Assembly (NCBI GenBank): GCA_009823505.1
Contig: VZQC01009967.1
Coordinates: 801,029-865,028, forward strand
Direction of reading: 5' to 3'
Length of the DNA stretch: 64,000 nucleotides
DNA from: Rhizomys pruinosus
Lineage: Eukaryota; Chordata; Mammalia; Rodentia; Spalacidae
This document shows, one piece after another, positions 1-12,348 of this stretch; the stretch's first letter is position 1; each line of letters starts with the position of its first letter. The position numbers were made by a program, and so were the translations under genes. The notes beneath the pieces are model-generated. The model saw nothing but the letters and a program-made list of their open reading frames with translations, ran no database searches and was not told the DNA's origin.

Positions 1-683
1 CCACTAAAGCAATACAGCAAAATATTGGTCTCCCTGAGACAAGCAAGACTCCTCCATCAATATCAGCTACACCTCAACAGCCTGGAGATACTGTGCAACA
101 GTGGCAGCCAAGTATCTATATATATCCCAAATCTATTTGGCTATTAGCTCTCTCCTTGGAGGAATAACTCACAGCGGATGCCACAAGCTTATGTCCTCTA
201 GTGGTTAGGAGATGTTATAAGCCACAATAAGAACTTGTGACCCTTTATAGAGAAACCCCAGTTTGCAGATTAGCATACCATCCAAGCATCTGTGTCTATG
301 CCCCCAGTTTAGCTTGACATAATAATTGGTACTGCTTAAATGCCTGTACATCCAACAGCGTGTACTTTGTTAGTATGACTAAAAAGGGTATCACTGGGAA
401 AGCTGTCAACCCATGAAGGGAAACAACCTGAACAGACTGGAGTCCAAAATGACAACTCCAAAAAAATTACTGTTTTCTTCTCACCCACTTGTGCCCCTTT
501 CCTAAAGCCCAGGGAACAAACTGCGGAAGAGGAGGCGTGGTAGATTGTAAGGGCTGCAGAGAGATATGGGTGAATCGTGAGACTACAGGAATATAGTCTG
601 GACTCCTAACTCATCAACATGACTGTGCATACAAGCTTCTCCAACTGGACTATGGGAACCTTGGGTTGTTCAAAATTTGGACA
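1..683 (+). mobile_element. Family R retroposon copy, 3'-truncated or decayed
   Basis: This is a diverged copy of the dispersed family best seen at 47280-48490. It starts inside the family at 'ccactaaag' and runs through the same order of blocks: the segment around 'ccaaatctatttggctatt', the 'ggttaggag' block, the block with 'ctgtgtctatg', the 'cccagggaacaa' block and 'atagtctggac'. The terminal G-rich block is missing or unrecognisable. The window edge cuts the 5' end, so full length is unknown. No coding capacity is seen. Confidence 0.7.
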
Positions 684-727
684 TAGATACTTGAAAATTC
701 ACCAATTACCTAATTGTATGACATACG

Positions 728-822
728 AGTAACATCAATGTTATCTGCAAACAACTGTGTCATTATATTGTAGAATCTCTTAAAAATAAAAATAAAAAAA
801 AATAAAAAAGTGCCCTTTATGT
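728..822 (+). mobile_element. L1 3'-UTR fragment with A-rich tail
   Basis: The stretch around 'caaacaactgtgtcattata' matches the 3' UTR of the large L1 at about 56925 and is followed by an A-rich tail. It directly follows the family R copy, so the two could be one decayed insertion. Confidence 0.4.
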
Positions 823-845
823 TCAATAAAGTATCCTGGACCAAA

Positions 846-1055
846 AAAATTCTTATTTTAATTTTATGTGTATGAGTGTATTGCCTACATATGTGTAAGT
901 ACACCCATGTCCTGCAGTGCCCACAGAGATCAGAAGTAAGCCTTGGATCCCCTGGAAATGGAGTTATGGATGGTTGTGAGTCACCATGTGGGTACTGGGA
1001 ACCAAACTTATGTCCTCTACAAAAGTAGCCAGTGCCTTTAATTCCTGAGTCATAT
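846..1055 (-). mobile_element. B2 SINE, old
   Basis: Read on the minus strand it has the tRNA-like head, the 'cccacatggtg' region and an A/T-rich 3' end. It is well diverged and its B box is damaged. Confidence 0.75.
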
Positions 1056-1057
1056 AT

Positions 1058-1625
1058 ATCTTGAAAAAACCAACATTCTTATAGAAGTGAGAGATAAAAA
1101 AAAGAAGTGAGAAATCAAAACACTGTTGATCAAGAGAGTTTAAAAAAGATACCTTTTCTCAAAAAGACCAAAAAAAAAAAAAAAGATACCTATTCTAAAG
1201 ATGCTACTGCTTATTTAAACAAGGTTGTATTTACAGGCCAGAAGAGACCAGCAGAAACCATGCAGTGAATGGAAGGCAAATCCTACCATACAGGATTCTC
1301 TGTTGGGACAAGATGGCACTGTGGAGCACAAAGGAAAGGCAATCCATGGCATGGTGCTTGGGTAAATAACTAAAAAAGAAAATACCAACAAGTTCAATTA
1401 TGATTAAGAGCCTTGTGTTCATTAAATAATATTGATAAAATATTGATAAAAAGTGAGCCACAGAATGAAAAATGGTATCAGCCAAGACATCTATCTACCT
1501 GACAAATATCTCATATGCAGAATGTATGAGGACTATAAAACAATGACTACATAGAATCAAATAAAGATGTGAGCAAAGACCCATGCTGACTCAATCAGAC
1601 AAAAACCTCACCAGAGGAAAAACTG
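1058..1625. other. AT-rich spacer
   Basis: No gene or recognisable repeat is seen apart from short A-runs near 1165-1190. Short open frames here lack any family resemblance. Confidence 0.5.
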
Positions 1626-1856
1626 TTGGGGGCTGCGGAGATGGCCTAGTGGTTAAGAGCACCAAATGCTCTTGCAGAAGACCCGGGTTTGATCCCTAGC
1701 ACCCACATGGCGGCTGAGAACCGTCTTTAACACCAGTTCCAGGGGAATCTGACACCCTCTTCTTCTGACCTCAGTGGCATTGCACAACACAGGTGCACAA
1801 ACCTACATGCAGACAGTACATTCATACATTAACAAAAACTAAAATATTAAAAAAAA
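1626..1856 (+). mobile_element. B2 SINE
   Basis: The copy begins 'gggggctgcggagatggc', has a near-consensus B box ('gggtttgatccc') and the long 3' half ending near 'gtacattcatacatt'. It lacks the 17-bp internal duplication found in other B2 copies of this window. Confidence 0.85.
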
Positions 1857-1859
1857 AAC

Positions 1860-2538
1860 TCAGCAGAGAACAAGGTAAATGGGCCACAGGCCCCAGCCTT
1901 AGCCAGAGAACCATTTGCAATGGATTATTGCTGGCTGAGGGACAGTAGACTTTTAAAGGAGTGACTCTAGATAGGCTGAGTAAACTCCAGCAGATTAACT
2001 TGCGCTGAAGGATTTCTGGGTACAAATGCTTGCCCAGATCCATTTTTTTATGAAGATATCTAATTTAATACTGAAGTGCCTCATTTGAGTTAATTCCACA
2101 GTATGTGTACCTCACAAAAATTACACAATTAAAACACTTAAGTTCAGAACTTAAATTATTGCTTGTTTACATATAAATTGGATTTTATGTACCTTACAAA
2201 ACTTCAGCTTCAACAGCATTGCTAAAAAGCAAAATAATAATAATAAAAAAACACATGGCAGAGGTTAAATCTGTCATGACATTTGCTGTCACTGTCAATG
2301 CACTGGTATTTTCTCCTGTTTTGGAGGCCAGACTTGCTGGGGACAGAACGGCCACTTCCAAAGCAAGTGCCAGCCAGACTGGCATCAAATCATAACTTTG
2401 CTCCTCTCCTCAACAGTAAATGCATTTTTCTGAGACTCAGTGGTTAGCAGTTGATTAAGTAGCTGGCAAAACGCTGATGGAAACAAAGGGCTTACCTAGT
2501 TTCTGTAGCTTATATTGGCTTTAAAAAACGAATGAAAG
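1860..2538. other. Spacer without gene
   Basis: Mixed sequence with a short AAT-rich run near 2233. Nothing coding or repeat-like is recognised. Confidence 0.5.
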
Positions 2539-2539
2539 A

Positions 2540-2890
2540 GGCTGGGGTGAATGGTGAAACTACAACAATATAGTCTGGACACTCATTGGATCAACTTGAT
2601 TGAACATACAAGCCCCTCCTGCTGGATAGTGGGACCTATGGGCTGTGTGGGTTTGGGCACAACTGCTTGCAAATTGGTTTTACATGAAGGATGCTTGTAC
2701 TCATAAATTATCACTTATTGTTAAAAAATGAAGAAAAAAAAACAGAGAAAGATGCAGGAAAGTTATGGCAGAATGCATGATCTTGGATGGGCTGGGGTGG
2801 GGTTGGGGGAAGGAAAAGGGATATATGCCTGAACTGAATTGGAAAATGATGTATGAAATACACAAAGCATCAATAAAAAAAAGAAAAGTA
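2540..2890 (+). mobile_element. Family R copy, 5'-truncated (modules D and E)
   Basis: It starts in the 'tgaaactacaacaatatag' block and runs to the end of the element: 'gggtttgggcacaactgc', 'ggcagaatgcatgatct', a G-rich purine tract (about 2790-2820), then AATAAA and an A-rich tail. 5' truncation with an intact 3' end is typical of L1-machinery retroposition. Confidence 0.8.
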
Positions 2891-2929
2891 AAAAAAAAAT
2901 ATGAATGAAAGTAGAAGGGACAAGAGAAG

Positions 2930-3048
2930 GCATAAAAGGGAAGGGAGGACTCAGGAGATCCAATGAAGGGTACAGGAAGTATGAGTGGAGGAGGGGGCCT
3001 AAATTTGACTAAGATTTATTATATGAAATGCAAAAAAACTCAATAAAT
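2930..3048 (+). mobile_element. L1-type 3' end fragment
   Basis: A purine-rich stretch is followed by 'ttatatgaaatgc' and 'aataaa', the pattern of rodent L1 3' termini. It directly follows the family R copy. Confidence 0.5.
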
Positions 3049-3049
3049 T

Positions 3050-3172
3050 TTTTTGGTCTTTTTTGAGACAGGGTCTCCCTTTAGTCCCAGATGGCCTGGA
3101 GCTTGCTATGTCGACCAGGCTTGCCTTGAATTCACAGAGATCAGCCTGCCTCTGCCTCCTGACTATAGTAAA
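3050..3172 (-). mobile_element. B1 SINE, partial
   Basis: The minus-strand B1 signature 'gagacagggtctccct' and the downstream 'gatcagcctgcctctgcctc' are both present. The 5' end of the element (right side here) is cut off. Confidence 0.8.
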
Positions 3173-3716
3173 ATATTTTTTTTAAAGCTTCAACCCTCCC
3201 CCCGCAAAAAAAAAAAAAAAAGATGTGAATGGGTAAATTTCCGTGAGAGGGAGGTCTGCAAATGGGACACAGATGTGGTCAATAAACAGATGAACAAATT
3301 CTCGTTGTATTCATGGGGGGAAATGTACACTAGAACCCAAAGATTTTCTACCCCAGACCAATCAGACTAACAACCCTTTGAAAATAGGCAACAGTCACTT
3401 GCAATGGTTTTGAAATGCAAGTCTCATACAGAGGATGGCAGGGCAAATTGGTAGAATATTGGGTATTGGAATTGTTTGGAATTATTGAGCAGAATATGCA
3501 TGCATGTTCTGGGATCCAGCAATTTGATTCTTGGTTTTATCAACTACATAAAAGCAAGCACATATGTACCAGGAAATGTACTGGAACCATCACAGGGACA
3601 CACTCCCTAGACATTCCAAAGGAGAAATGTCCTCAGTGTCCCATTAGGCACAGAATACTTAACTTCAGTACAATCTTAAATTGAGCACCACAGAGCAATT
3701 AAAATAAATAAAATAG

Positions 3717-3990
3717 GGGCTGGAGAGATGGCCTAGCGGTTAGGAGCGCCGACCGCTCTTGCAGAGGACCGGGGTTCGATCCCCAGCACCCACATAGCGG
3801 CCTAGAGCCGTTTGAAACTCCAATTCCAGGAGAACTCCAGTTCCAGGGGAATCTGAGACCCTCTTCTGACCTCCGCGGCATTGCACGACACGGGTGCACA
3901 GACCTGCATGCAGACAGTACATTCATACACATACGGAAATAAATATAATTAATAAAAAAAATTAAAAAAAAAATAAATAAATAAAATAAA
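3717..3990 (+). mobile_element. B2 SINE, duplicated-core subfamily, little diverged
   Basis: This copy has a clean A-box region ('tggcctagcggttagga') and a near-perfect B box ('ggggttcgatcccc'), the internal RNA polymerase III promoter of tRNA-derived SINEs. Two 17-bp units, 3816-3832 and 3833-3849, form an internal tandem duplication. The tail from 3940 is AT-rich. Long reading frames across it on the minus strand are only shadows of the SINE. Confidence 0.9.
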
Positions 3991-4035
3991 AATAAACAGC
4001 AAAGAGATGCGACATATGAATATTTTGATATTACT

Positions 4036-4246
4036 TCATTTAAAAATATGTGTATGTGTGTGTGTCTCCATGTGGAAATGTACACATGAATCCAGTTTCC
4101 CATGGAGACCAGAGGTATTGAATTCCTCTTTGCAGCTGGAGTTACATGCAGTCCTGAGCCACCTGCCTTGGATGCTGGGAACTCACCTTGGCTCCTAGGC
4201 AAAACAATAGGAGCTCGTAGCTGCTAAGCAGTCCCCTCAGACCCTG
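4036..4246 (-). mobile_element. B2-related SINE, old
   Basis: The minus-strand B2 layout is recognisable: a T/G-rich 3' end, 'ctggagttacatgcag' and the head region ending near 4245. Divergence is high. Confidence 0.55.
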
Positions 4247-4249
4247 TAA

Positions 4250-5478
4250 CATATGAATCTTCAAAGCAAGAAGTCACCCACAGAATCATGAATAATTTTT
4301 GCTGGTGTAAGTCTAAAAGAGACAACTCTAAACACCACTTTTTTGTTTATATATGTCTAAGAACATATATTCAGGTGGGAAAACTTCAAGGAAATCACAA
4401 TGTGATCACTGTGAAAGTGAGAATATTTTCTTTTTGTAGGGAGAAAGTATGCTACTGGGGCACTCAGGGGAAGGAGTCATTGGGACGCATTATTCTATTC
4501 TTGTTCTAAGTGTATAATTATAATAATTTACAATGCCACAAGTAAATATATTATATATCTTTTGATACAGCTAATGAGCCATAGTTCAAAAACATTCCAT
4601 TTCTTTATTGAGCATCTTATAACTAAACCAATTTCTAGTAGATTAAACATTTAACTCTAAAAATTTAAAGCCCCAAATACTTAGAAGTAAAAAGAATTGA
4701 GTTTTCTTAAATCATCAGGGGAAAAGACTATTCCACACATAATACCAAACCAAAGACATAAATATTAAATACATTTGATGTTTAAAAAGCCACTGCTTAA
4801 TTTATTTAAAGCAAAATATAACATAAGCAAAAGTGAATTCTATGGAACAAGATGGGACAAAACTGCATAGATTAAGGTGCACATTAACGAAACATTAGAC
4901 TAGGTAAATATTGAGTATATGATTTATATGAATGATTTCATAATGCATATATTTGTTCAAATATGACTAGTAAACAAAAATGGATCACTCACAGTAGAAT
5001 TAGTTTGCATTGGTAATTATCAATGTACACTTAGGCAACAAACAGGAGGAACATCCATACAAGGCCAATTGCATCAGTGTCTAGTTATCTGTACAACCCA
5101 GAGTCCCCAAGCCCAATGGAAGAGGTTTGATTACACAAAAAATAAAATTCAGTCCCATTTTTGCTGTAATCTCAACAATTCATTTCCCTTCCTTGGCCCT
5201 TACAATCTGGAGCACCCACCTCTTCTGGGGGAGTCCCTGAGCTTTAGAGGAGAGGGTGACAGAGACTGAGAGATAGAAGATCCAGTTTTTTTTTCTTCCT
5301 TCCCCTCCCTTTCCCCCAATTCCCTCTCCTTTATGAGATGAACAGCTAATTATTTTGAACTTTTATTAAATCCCACGGAAATGAACTACAAACCTGAAAT
5401 AATTGTATTTTCAGGACACTGTTCATTAAAATATTGAACTTTGTAAAATAGCTGAAAAAAGACATATATATATATATA
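4250..5478. other. AT-rich unique sequence
   Basis: No gene is seen. Positions 5180-5235 ('ggcccttacaatctggagca') resemble 28308-28350, suggesting both hold a piece of one unnamed repeat. Confidence 0.5.
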
Positions 5479-5479
5479 T

Positions 5480-5616
5480 TTGGGTCTTCTTTTGAGACAG
5501 GGTCTCCCTATAGTCCCAGCTGTCCTGGAACTCACTCTGTAGACCAGGCTGGCCTTGAACTCACAAAGATCCACCTGCCTCTGCCTCCCAAGTTCTAGGA
5601 TTAAAGGCGTGCGCCA
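5480..5616 (-). mobile_element. B1 SINE
   Basis: A nearly full minus-strand B1 follows a short TA microsatellite (5464-5480). It retains 'gagacagggtctccctatag', 'ctggccttgaactcacaaag' and the 'ggattaaaggcgtgcgcca' start of the element. Confidence 0.9.
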
Positions 5617-5619
5617 ATA

Positions 5620-6788
5620 TTTTTAAAAATACCTTTATTTCCAATATGCTACAAAATATATGTTAACAAAATGCCATTTTCAAATACTAGAAGGAGAAAG
5701 CAGAACTTTCCGCATGCTATGGGTAATTTAGCATATCTCAAGTCTAAGAAAATAAAATACTACTTTCATATTTTAACTAAGCATTGATTGCCACATTTCT
5801 TCACTGAAAGATAAAAACCTTTTAGCAATTTTGCTATTTTCATCTATATTCATCACTGGAGTACAGTTACACTAAAATAAATATTTAATTCTTCTGCAGA
5901 ATTGGAGACTTATAGATAGAAATGTCACAAAGGACAAAAGTCCAAGTGTTCCCACAATTCACAGACAGGGGACCTGCAGTTCTGCAAAGGATGTGTCAGT
6001 TTCTTAAGGCCACACAGTGAGGAGAGACATAGATGACCTCTCAAGGACACAGAGTAAGGAAGGAGAGGGAAAAGTCATTTTCATATTGCTGGACCTTTTA
6101 TATAACCTTTTTTGTTGGCTTTTTTAATTGTCAGGAATTCTTGGGTGACTCCTTCCTGATGAAAACGTGAACTCTCTGGAAGCACTGAGCTGTGGAAAGG
6201 GGTTAATTTCTTGTAGAATATTCTAAGACTTGTACAAGGTTAACCATGTGAAATTCTGAAGATGACTTTCTATTCTTGGACTATACACCTCAAGTCCACT
6301 TTATTTCTCTTCCTGTCTTCTCCCCTATTCATTTTTTTAATTCTCTGCTGCCTTGCTTGCTTTTATGGTGATTTTCTGCACCATCCACACACCATGCACG
6401 CACACCCAAACAACACTTGTATCTTATATTACATACAGTTGTTCACATACGAAACATGAATCTCCTTCAAACTGCATTACACAGAGAACATGCACGTTCT
6501 TATTCAAGAATAGGTTCAACGGGACTCAACAATCTTGAGTCTCAGTATTCATGAGATCATCACTCTGTTTTTCAGTCAACACACACATTGGTAATATCAA
6601 CTATGGATTAAATATCATGCCAGTTACAAAATTAAGAAGAATGTTCAAACACCATTAATATCCAGGAAATAAAGCTAAAATGCAGAAGCAGACACAGTCT
6701 GCAGAGCTAGTGAAAGACTCTGATGCTATAGAGTTGATCCTTACAGTATTTAGCCAAGCGCTAGGAAGGAAAATTAATATTTTTTAAA
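5620..6788. other. Unique spacer
   Basis: AT-rich DNA. Small open frames around 6262-6538 show no family resemblance and no splice or codon signal that I trust. No gene is called. Confidence 0.5.
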
Positions 6789-6789
6789 A

Positions 6790-7002
6790 GTTTTATACTA
6801 TTTTTAGTTGTGTGTTTGTATGTGTGAGTGTGTATACATGTGAGTGTAGGTGCTCACAGAAGCCAGAAGAGGGAGTCAGAGCCTCTGGAGCTGGAGGTAA
6901 CAAGCAGTTTTGAACCAATCAAAATAGGCACTGGGAACTGAACTCAGGCCCTCAGTAAGAGCAGCACCTGCTCTTAACCACAGAGCTATCCCTCTAGCCC
7001 CT
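6790..7002 (-). mobile_element. B2 SINE, old
   Basis: The minus-strand B2 shows a T/G-rich tail, 'gaactgaactcaggccct' and the head 'agctatccctctagcccc'. Substitutions are frequent. Confidence 0.75.
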
Positions 7003-7004
7003 TG

Positions 7005-9525
7005 GAAATTAATCTTATGCTACAAACTCTCCTTTAAATCACGTTGGATTGCAATTTCACATCTGCTAGTAGTAGTATAAGTTAGAAGCATAAGTTAGAC
7101 CTTATTCATCATTGTTGCATAATGGAGCAGTAATAATACACAGAGCACAGCAATGTCTAGTGCAGGCTAGACATTATAGTGGATGCAAAATACTTTGTAT
7201 AGGGTCTGTGCTCAATAAGTGCCCTGCAAATATTACATATTATCATTATATCACAAAATTTTATCTTCATTACACCTATTTTTCAATAAAAGATGCATTG
7301 AGACATAAACTTCAATTACTTGGATAAAATCTCTTCAGTTCCTTTCTCATTTCATTGTTTTATAAAACCAACTCAAAATTTTATTTCCTGCTCCAGAATG
7401 AGATTGTTTAAGAAAAACCCTGTTAAACTGGCAGCACCTGCCAGTATGGTAACAGCAGGCATGCTCTCTATGACCTTGCTTTTCCTCTCTTTTTAAAATG
7501 GTGTAAACCACGCTTGCAGTACATGCTCAATAGTTGGAGAGTAATTAGAGGCTCATATAAAACAGAAAAGAGATTAGTGCTTTACTAACGTAGTCCTGCT
7601 TTGCCTAAAATAATAGGTTTACCATAGCAACCTGATTACACTAGAAAAAAAAAGCTCCTGCCAAATTCATCCTAAGTTTCCATGAGCAGGAATTAAACAC
7701 TAGAGAACTATAATATTCTGTACCATTTCATCTAAGTACAAATATTTCTTTTCCTGGAGGATGTAATAGTCTTACTTTAGAGATTTGAAGTTGAAGCAGT
7801 ACCTTTATCTTTCAATTCAAAGCAGGCAGAGAAAACTCCTCTGAATTCAACCCACATTGATATTACACATCAATTTTTAAGCAAGGAAATTTATGATTTT
7901 AAAGGACAAGTAGTATTACTCCTTCTATTTGGGCTTTCTTAGTATGAAAGAAAGTAATCATGGACTCATGAGAAGAAATCAGACATTTGAGTACATGCTT
8001 TACTAATATGATTTTATTCTTTACCTAACAGTGTCTAAAAGTGATAATTGGAAAGGGAAAGCCAGACCTAACACAACACTAAGGAACCAAGAAAAACATT
8101 ATAGGGACAATCAGTCCTCCTAAGAAATTCATCTCATTGTTTTAACCTTAAGGAAGTGTCTAAAAATAGCACACATTATTCAAGCCTCATTTTCTTTTTA
8201 ACACAAACCCTATAGATTGAGAAAAAAACATCACACTCATTCAAAAGTAATGCAAACCCTTCAGATACAAGGTTAAAATGTCAGGAAATGATTAAGGCAG
8301 GGAATGTGGAGTTGAAGTAATTAGACAATGTAGCTCACCATGAAGCAACCAATAAAATTAGAGTCATAACTGCTGTTGCACAGAAGGCTTGGTCTGCTAA
8401 CTGCAGGTAGAGAAAGAACCTGGCCAGGATTTATTAGAGGATTCTGTAAGAGATGGGTGAAAGCAGACTGAAGGAGGACTTCCCACAGATGACCAATTGA
8501 CACATACCTGATGCTAATCACAGACTCAGGAGATGCTACTCACTTCTGATAATGTCAAGAACAAACATTATTCATTCCCAAGGATACCCTTGTCACTGTT
8601 TTGGGTTTTTGTTTGTTTTTTGTTGTTGTTTGTCCATGTCAATTCCTGACATACTACACATACTAAAGAATGGATAGGTTAGAGAGTTAGATCCTCTGAG
8701 AAGAACTTGCTGATCACCAAAATTACAGAAATGAAAAGAAAACATGCGTCATCTGATTACAACGTGCGATAAGGGTCAAAGAATGTAAACAGGGAATCAG
8801 ACATGATCTGGCCCCAATGATCAGAGTCCAAACCTCATCCTTAGCTGGAAGATTGTTGATAGGCCATCAGGAAGACCACTGCTTCAGGGATAAGGTTTGG
8901 GGTCTCTGTACATGTGAGTCCTTTATACATCCTGGATTGTCTTTGATGGGAATGATTCCATATAGGGTACAAGCAACTGTAGCTAACATAAATACAGTCT
9001 GTGGGCTGAATGCCAAGAGATAGATATCAGGAGAAGATGCTGTTCCCCAGTGCAAGAGCACAGTGCAACTGAAATGATTTGATAAATAGTCCCGTGGAGA
9101 GTGCTTCTGGAAGCTGAGTTTTTTTGTACAAATAAGGGATAGAATGAATTCAGGCCTGAATTTCAAATTTGTGGTTTTGACACTAAAAACATTCAAAAGT
9201 GTGAGTGAATCTATCACCTCTTTAGTACATATCTCAGTAGTGCTAATTAACCTGAAGCTAGCAAGTGTGGACTTTCTCTCTATAGCAGAGATAACTAACA
9301 GATATATATTTTTTTCAAATAAGATACCATAAAGCAACATTTTCTAAGGATATTTTTATTCTTTGTTTCTGAGGCTACCAATGATGATTTGTCTGAATCA
9401 TAAAACATTAGAAAGAACATTAAATATATCTAATGTTGACATATATAAGAATCCATATGTATATATGTGTATAGATTTAGGAATGGTGGTTTATCCTCAG
9501 TCAGTTCATGCCAAAAAACTATTTG
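7005..9525. other. Unique spacer, about 2.5 kb
   Basis: No protein-like frame stands out on either strand. A T/G-rich stretch at 8600-8630 is the only low-complexity segment. The 157-codon minus-strand frame at 8867-9340 has no recognisable family and lies in ordinary AT-rich DNA. Confidence 0.5.
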
Positions 9526-9526
9526 T

Positions 9527-9690
9527 GGGGAAGGAGAGATGGCTCAGTGGTTAAGAGGAATTCCCGCTCTTGCAAAAAACCCATGTTCAATTCCTAACAC
9601 CCACCTTGGTTGCTCATGTCCACCTGAAACTATGCATGATGTACATTCACATAGATGCAAACATAAAATATTTAATTTTTACAAAGCTCT
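9527..9690 (+). mobile_element. B2 SINE
   Basis: The head 'ggagagatggctcagtggtt' is clear, with a damaged B box and a short 3' half ending in 'aaacataaaa'. It abuts the next B2 head-to-tail. Confidence 0.8.
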
Positions 9691-9691
9691 T

Positions 9692-9925
9692 TGGGGGCTG
9701 GAAAAGTAGTTCAGGGGTTAAGAGCACTTGCTGCTCTTTCAGAGAACGCAAAGCTAGTTCCCAGCACCCACGTGGCAGCTAAGAACTGTCATAATTCCAG
9801 TTTCAGGGACTGGGGATCTGATGACCTCTTCTGGCCCTCATGGGAACTGCACATAAGTGGTGCACTTACATATGTGCAGGCCAAACACTCACACAGATAA
9901 AATAAAAATAAATAAGTAAAAAATT
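9692..9925 (+). mobile_element. B2 SINE
   Basis: A second B2 lies directly downstream of the first, with 'ggttaagagcacttgctgct', 'cagcacccacgtggcagct' and an A-rich tail. It probably inserted into the A-rich tail of the preceding copy. Confidence 0.85.
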
Positions 9926-9929
9926 AAAA

Positions 9930-11955
9930 ATCTCTTCATAGTATTCTCCCATCTCCTGGACTTTGAAATTATTTCCATATTAAAAAATAAATTTAAAATA
10001 AACAAGTAAAACATATATAATTTATCTAGGTTTATAACCTAGCCCATAATTTAAACCCAATTTTGGAAAATATTCTCTATCATATTCAAAACGAAAGCTT
10101 TATTTTCCCCCAAATGCTGTTAATCACATGTTAGGCTTGATAATTCTGATGCTGAAAGTGTCAGAATCCAGGTAATCTTACTGGCAAAGGGTCAGTGGCC
10201 TTGATTTCAGGCCTTCAGTTGTGAAACCAATTGACACATTGGCTGAGGATATCTAACACTGCAGTCCCTTTTGGCTACAGTTTTGTTGTCGTTGTTATCA
10301 TGTAGCCTGGACCATTACTTCCCCAAAGTTTTGTACCTGCTCACTGAACAAAAGATTGACAAAGCCAGCACCTTAGCGCCTCAGATGTAATCTCTGTCAT
10401 AGTCACAGAGCTGTGCAGGCCTATCAGTCTTGTCTAGTTGAATGTTCTGTGTGGGTCTGGTAAAGTTGTATAGCTTGTTAGACACATACAAACTTGCACA
10501 GTATTGTAAGTAATGTTTTCCTCAAAAACTATTACAATCCAATGCAAATTTAGGAATCACACTCATTTATAAACACTATATAGATGCTGAAATTGCTATC
10601 TTCTGTCACCAATAGCCAACAGCTTATAGTTTCCTATGAAATAAATTTATTTTCTAGAGAAAATAAGATAGAGAAATATTTCATTCTATCAGTTAGTACT
10701 TAAGCATCATAAATATAGTACCAGGCAATGGAATGTGCTGGGGTCTATATTAATATAGATGCTCTTAACTATAGTCGAGTGAAGGTTTTCTGTTAAAGCA
10801 AAAGTGAAGAGTCAAGCAACTATAATAACAATTCAGAGACTTCAGTAAGACACATGAGAAAAAAAACTCAGCTTTATTTTCAGTATGCCAAGGAAATGTA
10901 ACATGGAGCCAGAAGAGAGGCCTAGGAGACTCTTAGAAACAAACTTAGCTCATTTAGAAAAAACTGAATGATGAGTAAGTAAATGAAGGTGCTCTATTTT
11001 CCTAGATTCTACCAGACAATAGAAAATGTACCATTTTAACAAGACTATCAAATGGTGGTAGTGATGAAGTCAAAAAGAATATGTGCTTGCAGTTAAAAGA
11101 AAGTGTAAGGAAGGAGGGTATCGGAAGAGAGAACTCTCCAATGCATGAGATTCTCTGTCTCTATTGGCTTTGTAAATATGCCAGAAAACAAAATCATTTG
11201 CAATGTAGCTCATTCAGACAAGCCCTCACATCTCACTGATCATAGAAAATGTATCCTAAACAGCCATTTGCTTGAAATAACAGCAGGGCTTAGATTGGGT
11301 CCCATTATATTATGAGATTAACTGTACTGTATCTTCCAAAAATTATAGGACTTAATAAAGAAGAATAAAACAAAAAAATATATTTCATTGTTGTTCATCA
11401 AAAACTTTCATGCCATTGTTTGGAAAAGCAATGTCTTTTTTGAAGTCACAGGAAATTAAAAGGAAATTGCAACATGGGCTCTTGGGTGAAATGACTCTTC
11501 CTTTCACCTGATGTTTATCAAAAGTAGACTGTTCAATCAGTCAAACAATAACAGTTAACATCTTCCTGAAAAAGCTATTCAGAAAATGAAATGAAGGTAA
11601 TAAAAAAGAACAAAGAAATGCTAAATGATTATATGGTTTAAACAATGATGACTCTATATTATACAGAACGCAGTGTTGGAGTAAGCCTGATTACTTATGT
11701 CTTGAATCATCTTCAGTATAAATACATCTGATTGCCTGAGACTCCCAGAATGCCTTGCTTACCCATGATGTGCTATGCGATGATCACTGCAGTAACTCCA
11801 GTGGGAACTTTAATTTGAAGATTCCCTTTATTTTTCTGTTAGAAAATGACAACTGTTTATAGGAAGTATAATTAATAAGCATGCTAAACGTAGTCTCCTC
11901 CAAATCTAAATTTATTATTTATCTTTGACTTTAATTAAAAAAATTTGTAGTGGGC
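9930..11955. other. Unique spacer, about 2 kb
   Basis: AT-rich sequence without any gene or repeat I can name. Confidence 0.5.
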
Positions 11956-11959
11956 AAGA

Positions 11960-12062
11960 ATGTGACATTTTGTGGTTGTGGTTTTAGGAGTATTTATACC
12001 CCAGGCAAACTTTGAATTCGCAATCCTCCTGTCTCAGGCTCCCAGTCCTTGGCCACCAGGCC
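11960..12062 (-). mobile_element. Possible old B1/Alu-like fragment
   Basis: The stretch 'ttcgcaatcctcctgtctca' followed by 'ggctccca' resembles the minus strand of a 7SL-derived SINE. It is short and diverged. Confidence 0.3.
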
Positions 12063-12348
12063 CAGTGAAATGTGATTTTATATGTGAGGCTTTAGAAGTA
12101 GTCAGTGAAGTTAGAAATAGCATTTCAATAAATGCTATTCCAAACAATAAAGCTTGGAATATACAGGTTTCAGTTTCCAGCAATAGAAAACCCAAATCAT
12201 ATATTGTATCTAAAATGCTTTCATTACTACTCTTATGTGAAGTAATGCAATTCTCCACAAAACACCCAAAAGCAAAGCTGTAACAAAGCACCAACTCTTA
12301 TAAAAGTGGTCTTGAAGGAAACAGCCTGTATGGGCACTTCAAGCATTT

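Noticed and set aside
3699..4202. 167-codon minus-strand open frame
   Set aside because: It is the reverse strand of the B2 at 3717-3990 plus flank. The same peptide appears wherever this B2 type occurs (for example near 15117, 22809 and 35278).
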